Source: Trichomonas tenax (lineage: Eukaryota > Parabasalia > Trichomonadida > Trichomonadidae). From it: a stretch of DNA of 64,000 bases. Position 1 is the first letter of the stretch. Each line of letters starts with the position of its first letter. The position numbers and the translations under genes were made by a program. Under the pieces are notes generated by a model. The model searched no databases, was not told where the DNA came from, and saw only the letters and a list, made by a program, of their open reading frames with translations. This document shows positions 32,395 through 43,800 of this stretch, in pieces. The stretch covers positions 1 to 64,000 of the forward strand of contig JALKBU010000132.1 of the NCBI GenBank assembly GCA_023091735.1, written 5' to 3'.

Positions 32395-33855
32395 ATGTTT
32401 TTGTTTTTGTTCAATTTCTTATCCACAAGCGTGGACTACAGCAAATTCGACAACATAAAGATATACCAGGTTATGATCTCCGCGTTCCAAGACGGAGATC
32501 CTTCGATTGGTTACGGAATCGGTTATGGACCATCTCATCACTTAGGAGACCTTAGGGGTATTATCAACGCACTCGACTACATCAAGGACCTTGGCTTCAA
32601 CGCTCTGTGGATGACACCTGTTTTCGACTCTACAGGAGGATCTGGAGGAAAACCATTGCAATCTACTGGATATTTCTGCACCAATTACTTCAAAATCGAT
32701 CCTAACTTCGGTACAGAGGCTGTTTTTAAGGAATTAGTTGATAAAGCACACGCTAAGGGACTTTATGTATTTTTAGATGGCGTTTTCGGTCACCACGGCG
32801 GTGTAAATACACCATCCCCAAAAGGAAACCTTCCTCAGGGCGGGAGCAACCCAGTCAGCTATCCAGGAAGCCTCCCTTACTACACAGAAGTCGCAACTTA
32901 TTGGATTGAGAATTACGGAATCGATGGCTGGAGATTGGACCAGTGCTACCAACTTTACCAGAACGGACACAACTATTTGCACGAAATCCGCTTAGCCGTC
33001 GAGCAAGCTTGTGATAAGAGAGCGAGAGCAGGCGAAAAGTGGGGAATTCTTGGCTATATTGTCGGCGAAGACTGGAACTCAGCCGAGACAATCAATAGAG
33101 AGACATATGGACAGGATGGACTTCGTTCTGCTTTTGATTTCCCATCACGCTATAACTTAGTTCAGGGCATTGCCTGTGAAGAATCGGGCGCTGGTGGACG
33201 CGGTGCTTCAGCTCTCGTTGACGTCCTCAAGTCAAACGTTCAGAAGGGATACACAAACACTCCATGCTATCCAAATCTTTTCGTGTCTAACCACGATGTC
33301 TGGCGCTTCGGAAACCTCATCCGTATGAAATACAGAGAGGAACAGAGCTCCGATTACTACTGGAGAAGGTACAAGATTGCTTTAACAACAATGTATGCAA
33401 CAAGCGGCCCAATCACTTGCTACTACGGTGATGAAATCGGTGATATCACTGATTGCTGGTACTCTCAGTCACAGTCAACGTGTGGTGCTTACACAGCATC
33501 TGATAACTGCGCTAGAACAGACGGCAAGATCACAAACTTCAACTCTCGTGAGCAGGATATGCACAACTTTGTCAAGAAGCTCAACCAGATCAGAGATGCG
33601 AACCCATCTTTATATCGCGGCATATTCTCCAACACACAGATTGGAAACGTCTTGTTTAACTGCAAGTGGGACGACAAGACACAAAACAAAGTTGTTTATG
33701 CAGCAAACCTCGATGAGAGATCTAACACTGTCCAGTACATGGTCGGCGGCACCAAGATGACAGATCTCATCACAGGAACTGTTATCTACGGAAAGAACGG
33801 TGTCTACACAGTCCAATTCGATCCACTCGAGACAGGATTATTCTTAGTTGAGTAA
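32395..33855 (+). CDS. GH13 alpha-amylase family glycosidase, probably secreted
   Basis: A 486-residue protein that starts MFLFLFNFLSTSVDYSKFDN, a short hydrophobic leader likely to be a signal peptide. The (beta/alpha)8 catalytic domain shows the GH13 conserved regions: FNALWMTPVF (about 68-77), FLDGVFGHHGG (126-136), GIDGWRLDQ with the nucleophile D182, IVGEDW with the acid/base E225, and VSNHDVWRF with D301. A short beta-sandwich C domain follows. The family cleaves alpha-1,4 glucan bonds in starch, glycogen or maltodextrins. Secreted amylases would fit feeding on host or food glycogen. Cyclomaltodextrinase-like specificity cannot be excluded. All catalytic residues are present. It is more GC-rich at third positions than the ankyrin remnants nearby, consistent with high expression. 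Confidence 0.9.
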   Translation: MFLFLFNFLSTSVDYSKFDNIKIYQVMISAFQDGDPSIGYGIGYGPSHHLGDLRGIINALDYIKDLGFNALWMTPVFDSTGGSGGKPLQSTGYFCTNYFKIDPNFGTEAVFKELVDKAHAKGLYVFLDGVFGHHGGVNTPSPKGNLPQGGSNPVSYPGSLPYYTEVATYWIENYGIDGWRLDQCYQLYQNGHNYLHEIRLAVEQACDKRARAGEKWGILGYIVGEDWNSAETINRETYGQDGLRSAFDFPSRYNLVQGIACEESGAGGRGASALVDVLKSNVQKGYTNTPCYPNLFVSNHDVWRFGNLIRMKYREEQSSDYYWRRYKIALTTMYATSGPITCYYGDEIGDITDCWYSQSQSTCGAYTASDNCARTDGKITNFNSREQDMHNFVKKLNQIRDANPSLYRGIFSNTQIGNVLFNCKWDDKTQNKVVYAANLDERSNTVQYMVGGTKMTDLITGTVIYGKNGVYTVQFDPLETGLFLVE

Positions 33856-34466
33856 TTCACAAACCATTATAATCTGAAACATCTTCAAGGTTTCACCTTT
33901 AACTATATATGAAAAATTAACTTATCTTGCAATAAAAATAAGTTGATTTTAAAATCTTCGCCACTATTTTTTGCAACAATAATATTATTCATAAACCAAC
34001 AAATCAGTGAGCAATAGGAATTTAAAAAGTATTGAAATAGAGTTACTCGGATAAAATGATTTTATTTTTCATGAAAAGGGAGTTTGCTAAGACATTTTGA
34101 TAATCATATGAAGATAAATAAGTAGTTTATATATTTATCTACCCATGTATTGAGTAAAACATGGTCTTCTGCCTTGTCATATATCGATTTTTTTAAAAAA
34201 AGTTTGTCCAAATAAGCTTATTTTGATGCAAATAAGATCAAAAATAGTATTGGATATATTATCAAAATGGAAATTTCCATATTTGTCATGTCAATACCGT
34301 GAGGTATTTCTTTCAAAATGATATTATTGACATGTTAAAGTGACATGATTTAACATTCAATAGCCAAAGTTATATTAACACATGAAAATAAAAATTATCC
34401 ATAAATTTGAAATGTGACAGATTCGATTTTCAATAAAAGCGGTTTCCCGGATTTTAAATAAAATTC
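33856..34466. other. intergenic between amylase and SDR
   Basis: AT-rich. Contains TTTGTCATGTCAATA near 34282 and GACATGTTAAAGTGACATGAT near 34329-34349, degenerate forms of the upstream motif, about 120-185 bp before the SDR start. No gene seen. Confidence 0.45.
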
Positions 34467-35399
34467 ATGTTCGATTTCATTTGTGACTTCAGCCGCAAGG
34501 TTATAATATTGGTCGGTATCGTAACGTTTGCGCACCTCGTTTATTACCTCTACAAGTTCTATCTCGCGATGTGGGGCAAAGCACAAAATCTTAAAGAAAA
34601 ATTCAAGACAGAATGGGTTATGATCACAGGAGCAAGCTCAGGAGTTGGTAAACACTTAGCTGTGATGTGTGCGAAGCAGAAATTGAATATTATAGGAATT
34701 GGAAAATCCGAGGAAAAATTAAAAGCTGTTGCTGAACTCGTAAAGCAGGAAGGTGTTGAATTTCGATATCATGCAGTCGATTTAAGTGACATTACAGCTC
34801 CAAGGACGATTTTTGAGGCCAATAATGATGTAAAAATTGGTTGTCTCTTCGTTTGCCATGGTTTTAACAACATGGGACGCATTATTGAGATGACAAAGCA
34901 GCAGATTCGCGACGATTTGAACGCTATGACAACTTCAGTTGTTCTATTAACTTCTTATTTCGGCAAACAAGCGACTAATGGTGGCACAGTTACATATATT
35001 TCGTCACTTAACGGCGAAAATCATGTTGCTTATGCAGCTTTGTACGGTGCATCAAAGAGATTCATCAATCATTTTGTTCTTCACCTCCAACTCGAAGGGT
35101 TCTTGAATAATTTGACTTTCCAGGCTATATGTCCGAATTTCATTGCTGACACTGCTTTCTATGATAATATGCCACAAAAGATCAAAGATTGCGCCAAAGA
35201 CGGTGTTGCACCAGAGAGAGTTGCCAATGCTGTTCTCGCGACAGCCGGCAAAAATGTTACATGCGACATTGGTTGGGATACAATTATTGTTCATTTCTTC
35301 GTGTGGCTTTTGCCAGATTTCCTTCAAGACAAGTTCTTCTCCGCCGCGGGATTGCAGTTCATGAAGAAAATAGACCAACACAGAAAGAAGACAGATTAA
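34467..35399 (+). CDS. membrane-anchored short-chain dehydrogenase/reductase
   Basis: A 310-residue protein. An N-terminal transmembrane helix (about 11-36) is followed by a Rossmann fold. The cofactor motif TGASSGVG is at 54-61, a conserved acidic residue in AVDLSD at about 103-108, the catalytic Ser at 179/180 (YISS), and Tyr193-x3-Lys197 (YGASK). The usual NNAG turn is replaced by CHGF. Residues after 265 (IIVHFFVWLLPDFL) form a second hydrophobic segment near the C-terminus. This topology is shared by 3-ketodihydrosphingosine reductase and by the 3-ketoacyl-CoA reductase/17-beta-HSD12 group, both ER enzymes of lipid synthesis. I favour that functional area but cannot pick the substrate. 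Confidence 0.85.
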   Translation: MFDFICDFSRKVIILVGIVTFAHLVYYLYKFYLAMWGKAQNLKEKFKTEWVMITGASSGVGKHLAVMCAKQKLNIIGIGKSEEKLKAVAELVKQEGVEFRYHAVDLSDITAPRTIFEANNDVKIGCLFVCHGFNNMGRIIEMTKQQIRDDLNAMTTSVVLLTSYFGKQATNGGTVTYISSLNGENHVAYAALYGASKRFINHFVLHLQLEGFLNNLTFQAICPNFIADTAFYDNMPQKIKDCAKDGVAPERVANAVLATAGKNVTCDIGWDTIIVHFFVWLLPDFLQDKFFSAAGLQFMKKIDQHRKKTD

Positions 35400-35430
35400 A
35401 GATTATATTTTTGGCGCGTAAACTAAAATC

Positions 35431-35442
35431 TTGTCATGTAAA
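35431..35442 (+). promoter_or_regulatory. TTGTCATGTAAA motif
   Basis: Lies 12 bp before the ATG of the broken ankyrin gene and 31 bp after the SDR stop. It is another instance of the upstream word, unusually close to the start. Confidence 0.35.
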
Positions 35443-35453
35443 TGTAAAATAAA

Positions 35454-36566
35454 ATGGTCGATGCATCGCTTGCATTTACAAATGAGGAAATACCGAAAGA
35501 AATCAGTGATCTTTCGGCCCTCCTTGACGATCTCTTTCGGATTGACGACGAAAATTATGAAAAAAGTCATGATTGAAAATTCATATTTGAGCATCGAAAA
35601 CATACTGGAAATACTCAGCCATACGTGTAAACTTAATATGTTCAGGACGGGATTTAAACAAAAGATATTTTATATTATAAATGAATTAAAAACCGATATA
35701 AATAGCCCCCAATTCTATATCCACAACTTACTCACTCAAGAGCATAACAACGACGTTCTTACACCTATCATTTACGCTGAAGCTATTGAAGCATTTGCAA
35801 ATGCGATCGATTCATTCGATATTGAAGATACTTCTGATGGTAAACGTATCATCGATGTTACAGCGAGATATGGTGCTGCGAAAATTTTCAAATATCTTTA
35901 TCAAAAGAATGTTTTAGTGACTCAACAGTGAAGAATGCATTCATTGGAAACAACTTTTAAATCATTCACATGTGTGAGCATTCAGCAAAAATCACACAGA
36001 AATGTATGGATAAGTGTATAAAGTATCACTACATCGATACTTTCTTGTATTTAGCTGAAAATTACGACTTGAAAGTTCAATTCAAAGATTGCGCGAAATT
36101 CCACAATTTGAGCATTATTCTCAGCGAATTAGTAAGAACAGGAGATGTAAACTATGTCGGCGTTAATGGAGATAATGCTATACTTCAGTTATGCAGGAAA
36201 GGATACGACAAAGTCGTTCAGTTCTTCATACAAAAAGGAATTAATGTCAATCATGCTTCAATTAAAGGAAAAACCGCGGCATACTTTGCCACATTCTATA
36301 ATCAACCTAATGTATTGAGGCTGTTGGCTCGCAATGGCGTTGCGATAGACAAATTGTTCTACATGGGATCTCCATTGTTCTTTCATGCGATATTGAGCGG
36401 CCAAATGGGAATCATCAAAGTTTTTGATGAATACATTACGCCTGATTTCTACACAAGCTTCGATAGTGAGAACAGCTGCGCACTCATTAAAGCCATCCAA
36501 TCAGGTAACTTTGAAACAATCAAATATTTTGTCGAGAAAGGCGCAGACATTAAAAGTCATAGATAG
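35454..36566 (+). pseudogene. broken ankyrin-repeat gene (DUF3447 type)
   Basis: The ATG at 35454 opens MVDASLAFTNEEIPKEIS, which runs 40 codons to a TGA at 35574. After a single extra A in a six-A run (35560-35565) the protein continues in another frame as VMIENSYLSIENILEILS and reads on to 35931. It then changes frame again near 35925, meets an in-frame TAA at 35958 (FIGNNF-stop-IIHMCEHSA), and runs open to 36566. The translation across these breaks has the trichomonad DUF3447-ankyrin layout: an N-terminal helical domain, then repeats such as GDNAILQLCRKGYDKVVQFF and GKTAAYFATFYNQPNVLRLL. Three lesions make a functional product unlikely unless they are sequencing errors. The end after FVEKGADIKSHR is also abrupt. 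Confidence 0.8.
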
Positions 36567-37102
36567 AAAATAAAATGGCCGATCAATCTGATCGGACAAT
36601 TTCCGATCCGTACAATCCGTACTCGAGCTAAAATTCGATTCTTTCAAGAAAAAATTAGTTTTTATTTCTACGCAATCTGTACAGATTTTTCCAAAACAAT
36701 AAATCGACAAAAGGACACCATTAATACTTTAGCATTAATGTGCCAATCTAGTTTTTAGAAATATCATCAATGATTCAATTTAATCCAGATAATGTTGGGA
36801 ATTCAGGTAATGATTGGAGATTTTCAATAAACGAATTAGCAGGAAGCATAACTGTTGAATATTGTTATATTGAAGAATCTCAACCTGATTTGAGATTCTC
36901 AATTTTTGGAAGACGCTTTAGTCCAAAAATTTTCATTTTTTGCGTCTTCCATATGTAAAGAATAAAGGCCAACGAATCCTGTTAATATTTATGCAAGGCC
37001 GAAATCGAAAACAAACAAAATATGGACTGCATTGTTCTTAATAAAACCATGTCGTTAATACTTTTAAGAATATTTTTAAGTTTGATTAATCAAAATAATA
37101 AC
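36567..37102. other. gap with two short ATG frames
   Basis: Just after the ankyrin remnant an AAAATAAAATGG context, like that of the ankyrin start, begins an 18-codon frame (MADQSDRTISDPYNPYSS-stop). A 62-codon frame at 36770-36958 (MIQFNPDNVGNSGNDWRF...) is unrecognised and may be a remnant. Neither is convincing as a gene. Confidence 0.35.
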
Positions 37103-38158
37103 TTAGTAAGGATTATACTGTTGATTTTGAGTGGCATACTGTTGCTGATACTGTGGGTACTGCGGCTGCTGTGGATATGGCTGCTGATACTGTGGATACT
37201 GCGGCTGCTGTGGATATGGCTGCTGCTGATATGGCTGCTGGTACTGTGGATACTGCGGCTGCTGATACTGTGTGTTGGTGTGTGTGTATGAAACTTGATA
37301 CTGTGGCTGTAACATTGGCTGATTGGCTTCTTCGTATGGGCTTGATGCTGCATGGACAATGGCTTTTGTTGTGCAGCAAATAACACCGCAGCAGCAGCAA
37401 TAAATAAGGACAGGAATAAGAAGAACGAGAATAACAACAATAACAATAACAGCGATTAACCAACCAGGGAAAACTGAATTATAAGAGCATGTGTATGAAC
37501 TCTTTCCGGATGGTGACTGGAGTTCACCGAATGCTGTAAGAACCTTGAAATCGCCAGCGTCACATCCGATTAATCGATCAATTGAAAAGGTTGCTGTAAT
37601 CTTAAATGAATATGAATAATAGATGGAATGGTTGATTTTGAGAACAGCATAGTTATTAGTAACTGTGCCAGAGCGATATGTAGCGTAAGTTGAATCATCG
37701 AAAACGATTATTGCAGAATCTGAGAATCTGTCTGGCTTAACACTCTGATGGTAATTGAAGTTATCGTAGTATATGAATGTGCAAACATTTGTCGCGCCAA
37801 GAGAGTATTCGGCCTTATAATTTACGTCACCTTTTGCGTAAGTTGGGTATCGGCAGAAATTCGGTTCTGTAATCCATAAAAGCATGTGAACTGATGAATA
37901 TCCACCATAAGTGATGTTATATTTATTTCCAGTTGCGAGTTGAATTGCGGGTGTAAGAGTATCTGTGGTGATTCCTGTGTCAATGTTTTTGATGTTGAGG
38001 AAGAGTGTTGTGTCGCTGAGAATTAATAAGTACATCTCGTATTTTGAATCTGAGGGCATTACTTGGGCTGTGTTGAAGATGTTGTCCAAGGTGAAGTCAT
38101 AGGTGCCCCTTTCTGTATAGACTGCGCTCAAAGCAAAGATTTGAAGCAAGAAAAACAT
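37103..38158 (-). CDS. type I membrane protein with Cys cluster and Pro/Gln/Tyr-rich tail
   Basis: A 351-residue protein. An N-terminal signal peptide (MFFLLQIFALSAVY) is followed by an extracellular or lumenal domain of about 215 residues with scattered cysteines and N-x-S/T sites (for example NIT, NHS). One transmembrane helix (about 233-252, WLIAVIVIVVILVLLIPVLI) follows, then a cytosolic juxtamembrane cluster CCCCGVICC, likely S-acylated. The tail of about 75 residues is built from repeats of the type YPQQPQYPQYQQP and ends QQYNPY. The ectodomain is not recognised. The tail resembles low-complexity PQY tails that bind WW/SH3 or undergo condensation; that is inference. It stands between two broken ankyrin genes and has two upstream ACATGT-type motifs. 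Confidence 0.72.
   Translation of the reverse strand: MFFLLQIFALSAVYTERGTYDFTLDNIFNTAQVMPSDSKYEMYLLILSDTTLFLNIKNIDTGITTDTLTPAIQLATGNKYNITYGGYSSVHMLLWITEPNFCRYPTYAKGDVNYKAEYSLGATNVCTFIYYDNFNYHQSVKPDRFSDSAIIVFDDSTYATYRSGTVTNNYAVLKINHSIYYSYSFKITATFSIDRLIGCDAGDFKVLTAFGELQSPSGKSSYTCSYNSVFPGWLIAVIVIVVILVLLIPVLIYCCCCGVICCTTKAIVHAASSPYEEANQPMLQPQYQVSYTHTNTQYQQPQYPQYQQPYQQQPYPQQPQYPQYQQPYPQQPQYPQYQQQYATQNQQYNPY
37128..37290 (-). repeat. tandem repeat coding the Pro/Gln/Tyr tail
   Basis: Imperfect units of about 39 bp (CTGCGGCTGCTGTGGATATG-type) and subunits of 9-15 bp, all multiples of three. They encode P-Q-Y repeats of the membrane-protein tail. Such tracts usually change length between strains. 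Confidence 0.75.
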
Positions 38159-38189
38159 TTTTGTGACATTTTTCGGGATCCAAAATCAT

Positions 38190-38242
38190 TTTACATGTCA
38201 AATATTAAAACTTTGTCAAATTTAATGCTTTACGTGTCAAAA
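38190..38242 (-). promoter_or_regulatory. two ACATGT-type motifs upstream of the membrane protein
   Basis: TTTACATGTCAAA at 38190-38202 and TTTACGTGTCAAAA at 38229-38242 lie 32-84 bp upstream of the start at 38158. In sense they read TTTGACATGTAAA and TTTTGACACGTAAA, both in the same orientation. The close pair and short distance make this one of the better examples. Confidence 0.5.
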
Positions 38243-38263
38243 TAAATTAATATAATTATATTT

Positions 38264-38590
38264 TCAGTCTTTGTATTTTTCAAGTGTGTCATCTGGACTA
38301 AAGATAATATCATCAGTATTCAAATCGGTTACAGCTCGTCCTTCATTAACTTTTATTGTCCTATCTGCCTCTGCTTCTTTTAACGATTCATAGCTTTCGT
38401 AACTACGATTTAGATGGGCATAGTGGACTGCTGTCATACCGCGATTATTGCGTTGATTTAATTTAACAAGACATTCAAGAAGACTGCTAATATTTGATTT
38501 TTTTTTTCATCGCCATTTAAAACTGCAATATGCAGTAATGATTTACCATCATCTGTTTCATAAATATTTGGGCCATTTTGTTAACTAAAA
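38264..38590 (-). pseudogene. truncated ankyrin-repeat fragment
   Basis: Without a start codon, the minus strand reads GPNIYETDDGKSLLHIAVLN then GDE, up to a ten-A run (sense; 38498-38507). In another frame it continues SSLLECLVKLNQRNNRGMTA, then VHYAHLNRSYESYESL, to a TGA at 38264-38266. Two adjacent ankyrin repeats are recognisable (DGKSLLHIAVLNG and NNRGMTAVHYAH). It is truncated at the 5' end and frameshifted at the homopolymer. Confidence 0.75.
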
Positions 38591-38648
38591 AAAAAAGAAA
38601 ATAACGAATATACCAATCAAATCGGGCTGCACAAAGTAAGGTTAAAAT

Positions 38649-38854
38649 AATTCATCTGAACTCGAATTTTGTGTATTTTTGAGTTCGAAAATTAAGAAAT
38701 TAACAAAATCTAATACGTCAGACATCTAGCATACACATAGAAGTAGCATGACGTGTAAAGTTTTTTATTCAAATTCACACCAGGTTTATATAAGCTTCAT
38801 GCACAGCAAAATTGCATTACATAAGGTTAAAATTTGAATAGTTTACACCACATG
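38649..38854 (+). repeat. dispersed repeat family R3, copy 1
   Basis: About 206 bp recurring in inverted orientation at 53158-53369, roughly 80% alike by eye (for example the shared word ATAGAAGTAGCATG). It is non-coding. It lies between two ankyrin remnants. Confidence 0.8.
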
Positions 38855-39175
38855 CAAGCGGGTATCAACATAAAAATTAAAATAATAATCAGTGACTAAA
38901 GTTTCTTCTGATAAGACAGTTATTTAATCCAAAAATTTTGAGTCAATGATTGTCGTAAAAAATATAGTCGTAAAAAAATTGACAATTTAATGATTGCTCA
39001 AGATAAGTTCGAACTTGTTTAAATAACTTGGGTTTTGATGAATTTAAATGAAGTTAATATCTGTTAGTGCAAGGAACTTATTTAGGCTGCAATATCTACT
39101 TTCGTTGTTCCCTTCAGTAGAATTTTAATCAGAATATATTCATTTAACTTAAAGTGTAGAACAAAATTTTCCCAT

Positions 39176-40538
39176 TTGTATTTTGCGCTGGTTGATCATC
39201 TATTCGAACTTTGTCCGAAAGAAATTTCAGAACTACCTAAAATTTACTCAGATTTAGTTTATTCATACTTGCACAAAAAATATGGAATCATCGATGACTG
39301 TGGTCAATACAAAAAATCATCAATCGAAGACATCATCAATGTTTTTTTTTCCCCAAAAGATGGAATCATTTCTAGTATCATGAATGATGCTCATTTTATT
39401 TTGTCTTCTCAAGAAAATTTAGATCTTAATAAAATCATTGATTCAAAAAGCTTGGTTGATTATGCAGCAACATTTGGTTCTATCGAATGTTTCCGATTCT
39501 TGGCTGCTAACAATGTTAATGTCACTAAAGATACTCTTGAATGTGTATTTATGAGCGGAAATAAAAAATTATAAATTATTGTGCCAACCATCATAATTTA
39601 AGCTCTTCACATAACTGCATGCTCAATGCAATTTCATGCCATAACAATGACATTGCTATAAATTTACATGAAAACTTCGATATTTCATTTTCAATATTTC
39701 ATTGCCACAAATTTCTCAGCATCACTATTTTTTAAGTATATTCTTGATGAACGCTGCTCTAACTACGCAGATATTTATGGATATATACCCATTCGTATGA
39801 CATATTTTGTTCCAATATTTGGACTTGAAATGCAAATGGCAAATGAATCTGATAAATTCATTGATATGAGGATGGCAATTATCTATGATAATGTAGAATT
39901 AATGATCGAAAAGATAAAAAAGTACAATGTTAACTTAGAATATATTGACAATGATGGAAATACATATGTGTGCAACATATAATTCATACCTGTGTTTGGA
40001 CTACCTTATCACGAAATTGATGAAATATATTGAGCACAAGAACAATGATGGCGATACACCATTACTGATTGCAGGAAAGCAGAGCTCACCAAATGCGATA
40101 AAAGTATTGATTTCTCATGGCGCAGACATTAATACATATTTGGGCAATTTAGCAAAGTTTTTGTCATTTTGTGTGTCAAAAGGCCTAACAGATATTGTTG
40201 AATATTTGATCCAAAAGGGTACCAATTTCGACACTGGTGTTTATGCTAATGGCAGATATCCAGGAGCTACAATATATAGTGTGGTAATTGTCTATCAACC
40301 CGAAATTGCTGAAATATTAGTGAGACATGGCATGTATAAATTAAGACCATTTCATATTAAAATCTTATTTGATGGCGGTTTGTTTAATATGATACAATTC
40401 CTTGTTGATCATTTTGGATTTGATGCAGTTTTCGAGGCCTCACAAGATGATATTTGTAGTGACAAATGTCGGGAATACCTTTTTAAAAAATATGGCTATC
40501 CAGTTCTCGACGCTATTTTCGGTGATATTTTGAAATAA
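39176..40538 (+). pseudogene. broken ankyrin-repeat gene (DUF3447 type), second copy
   Basis: No ATG start: the first open block (39176-39574) begins at a TTG with LVDHLFELCPKEISELPKIY, which matches the N-terminal domain of the copy at 35454. After a stop at 39572 the frame changes and continues ANHHNLSSSHNCMLNAIS. A second break lies near 39733 (a T/A run) and a third near 39960. The last block (to 40538) has clear repeats, KNNDGDTPLLIAGKQSSPNA then IKVLISHGADINTY. At least three lesions plus a missing start mean this is a pseudogene, or a poorly sequenced gene. The expected role, scaffolding through ankyrin repeats, has no specific partner. Confidence 0.78.
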
Positions 40539-40897
40539 AAAGTTAACAAATTTATTTTTGCAATATATTTTCCACTTTTTGAGCATAGCTCAAAAAGAGT
40601 AACGAGATATTGGAATAGTTGTGATTGAGAAAAAGAATTAAAAAACACTAATATAATGTTACGTTTTATTTATGAAAAATGATAAAAATTCTAAAGTTAC
40701 ATAAAAATTAAGTTTTTAAAATTGATACAACTATCAGATCTAATGTTCAAGCAATTATATCAATCTCACGCCAGTAGCCCCTTAAAAGATTATATTTATT
40801 AATCATTCTGGTTCTTTGATATAAAAGCAAATCTATTTATTAAAAAAAATCAATAAAAAAATATTTCTATAAAGTCTATCTATATAAAATAAAATGT

Positions 40898-43800
40898 CTA
40901 TTTCTTGTCCTGGAATTCTGGTGGGAGTGGAACTGGCTCAATTGGTTTACCATCAGGTCCATATGCGTATAGTGTGCCATCGAACATGTCGTCTTCTAAG
41001 TATTTCTTCTTTCGCCGCTCAATCTTCTTTAATTTCTTTGCTTCTCTTCTTCGCTCACGAAGAGCTTCTGGATCTAAAAGTTTGTCCGCAGCGGCCTGGT
41101 CGATTCTGTCTTGCTTGAGCTTCTCATCAGCTTCAACAATTGAAGCCCATTCCACAGCGAAAACATCAGCTTGAACCTTTCCACGAACAAAAGAAATGGC
41201 TGCGGTTGCGGCCTTCTTGAGCTCCTTAACCTTTGAGTCTTTCTGTTTTCCAATAAATTTAAGTGCATATCGAAGATATGGACGCGGTGTTGCATTCTCC
41301 GATTCCATAACATCAATAGATGCAACAATTGCTCTCATCATAAGAATGACCGCGTTTTGTGATGGTTCTCCTTCGAGTGGTTTCTCGAGTTCTGGGATTA
41401 ATGCAACAAGCTTTTCTTCGCCAATTCTTGAGAGAATTGCTGAAAAAGCAAGACCAGATTCCTGAATTACGCCAGACCAGTCGAAAGTGATCCTGAGGAG
41501 TTCCTTCGCGAGTGATTCGAGTTCTTCTGTATCTGGTGTGAACTTTGATTCATAGTCGCTCAAGTACCAATGGCAAAGCTCGCATCCGATGCGTGTTGTT
41601 TCACGTTGTTGAAGGAGCGAAAGAAGCTGACTTGTGCTGAAGAGCTTCACAGACTCTGATTCAACGAATGTACTGACAATCGCTTTATGCAGCTGAATCG
41701 CTGCAAGTTTGATCTTGATATTGTCTGCTCCAACACGTGCATCAACAAGTTGCTGAAGATCATCGAGCGCTGATTCGACATTTGTCAGTGGAACAGCAAC
41801 AGCAAGAAGAAGAAGTCCAGTGCGTGTTTGCTTTCCATCAGATGATGCCCATCTTAGCATCAAGTCGAAGTCACTTGAAAGCTTGCTGGAGTTGTTTGAC
41901 CTCAAGAGATCGCTAATGGCTTCTGCAATTTCCTTTGATGCTGAATCATCTGTTTCATTCGCAATGGTGACACCCAAATACAAGAAAATGAGTTCGTGAT
42001 ACTTCTCGAGTTGCTCTTCTGTTCCCAGTGCAATGAACTGACGAACGAAGTAAACAAGCGAAAGTCTTGCAACTGATTTACTGCTCTGAAGGTTTCCAAG
42101 AGCGAACTTAAGATGTTGCTCGAAAGTAGCTTGTTTCATCTTGTATGTCGTCAAATACAATGAGCAGAAGTCTGCAGAGAGTCTGCGGACATCAGCAGAT
42201 GTTGCGCGAACGATTAACTCGAAAGCGCGATCGGCAACATCGTAAATCTCTGGAATGTCATTGCGGCGCTTGACAACAAGAATGAGAACGCCGAAGATCT
42301 GTTCGCATGAATCGTGATCATCGAGTTTATCTGATGAGAACTGGACGAGTGCGCGAGTGAATTTTGTAGGAAGTGCAATTTCACCAAAGTTTGTAAGAAT
42401 GGTTGTGAGAAGTGCGAAAATCTTCTTTCCGAACTCATCTGTGGCTGTGTGCATCTGTTGAAGTTGATCTGCAATGAAATCTAACATCTGTGGAAGGAGT
42501 TTAACAAAAGTTGGGAAGATCTTTTGTGAAGCATAATGCTGGAGAATTGTCATCGAGACGACCATTGTATCGCTGTCATTTGTAGATGTTGTGAACTGCC
42601 AAATATCGTTGAGTAAGTGATCGAGCATGTTGATTTGTGCGTCGTATGCTTCTTTATTTGCATCATGGTCCTCCTGGTCTGGAATGAAGAGATTGTTATC
42701 GAAGAAGACAACGAGCATCTTCATAGCGAGGAATGAGATGAGGAAGTTCTTACCAAGCGAAGCAACATTCGTTTTCTGTGCTTCGAATGAGCTACGAATT
42801 GGTTTCTCAAGCATAATGTCGCTCTCAAACATATGCCCGTAAACAATCTTTAGTTCATCCTTTTCCTTCTTCTTTTCAACTTTCTCAACTTTGCTGGAAA
42901 CGAGAAGCTCCTTTGCGACAGTGACAATATGGTCGGCGTGGATTGTTTCGTTATCAAGAAGACCTGTTGTGATGGATGTGATCAAGAGCTTTGCGCCGCG
43001 CTCTTGTTCTCTGCTTTGGAGATTCTCAAAACATATCTTGAGCGCTTCAATGACATCTCGGATTGTTTCGTTGAAAACAATCTTTGATGCGAGTTTCTCG
43101 AAGCTGTTGAATGAATGACATTTCTTCGCCTCTGGAACTCTATCAGCCAACTGAATTCTAAGCTGTGCGTTCTTACCGAAGATATCCTCGAGGAGGCAAG
43201 AAACAAGGACTTTAACAAATGGATCGAAGCAGCCAACAATTGGAGCGTGTTCGATAACATTGCTGAGAGAAACGTAAAGAAGAGGAATTCCATAACCATC
43301 GTTCATCTGTGAGCGAAGAGCCTGGAAGAAATCGTAGAACAAATTCTTCGGGACGTGTGATGTAAGTGCTGTGATTGCTTCCTGGCCGATGATTCGGATA
43401 TCCTGCTTCTTGTTGAGTGCCTTGTGAGTGACGTAGTTAATTAATGTGTGGATGATCTCTGGTCGTGTGTTGATTGAAAGAAGAGCTGTCATCATTCTGA
43501 GCTGTGCTCTGACAGGTGTTGCCTTGTCTTGGATGAGTTTCATCAGTGTTGGAGTGACCTGCTCCGGTGTGAATGCTTGTTCACGGCAAAGATCAACAAG
43601 CAATTGAACAGTTGCTGCGCGCTCAACTTTGGCAACGAGACGCTTCAAGAGGCGCTCGATTGCTGATGGTGTTGCTCTACGACAGATTGGGGCCATTGCC
43701 TGTGCAAGATTTTGTGCACCAGCGAGTTGGCAAAGCAAAGGAAGAATGTATGTTGAAAGTTCTTCGCTGTTCCAATCGTTGCTTGCTTCGATTTCTTCTC

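Noticed and set aside
37128..37290. CRISPR-like array of short repeats
   Set aside because: The units are in-frame codon repeats of a low-complexity protein tail, without unique spacers.
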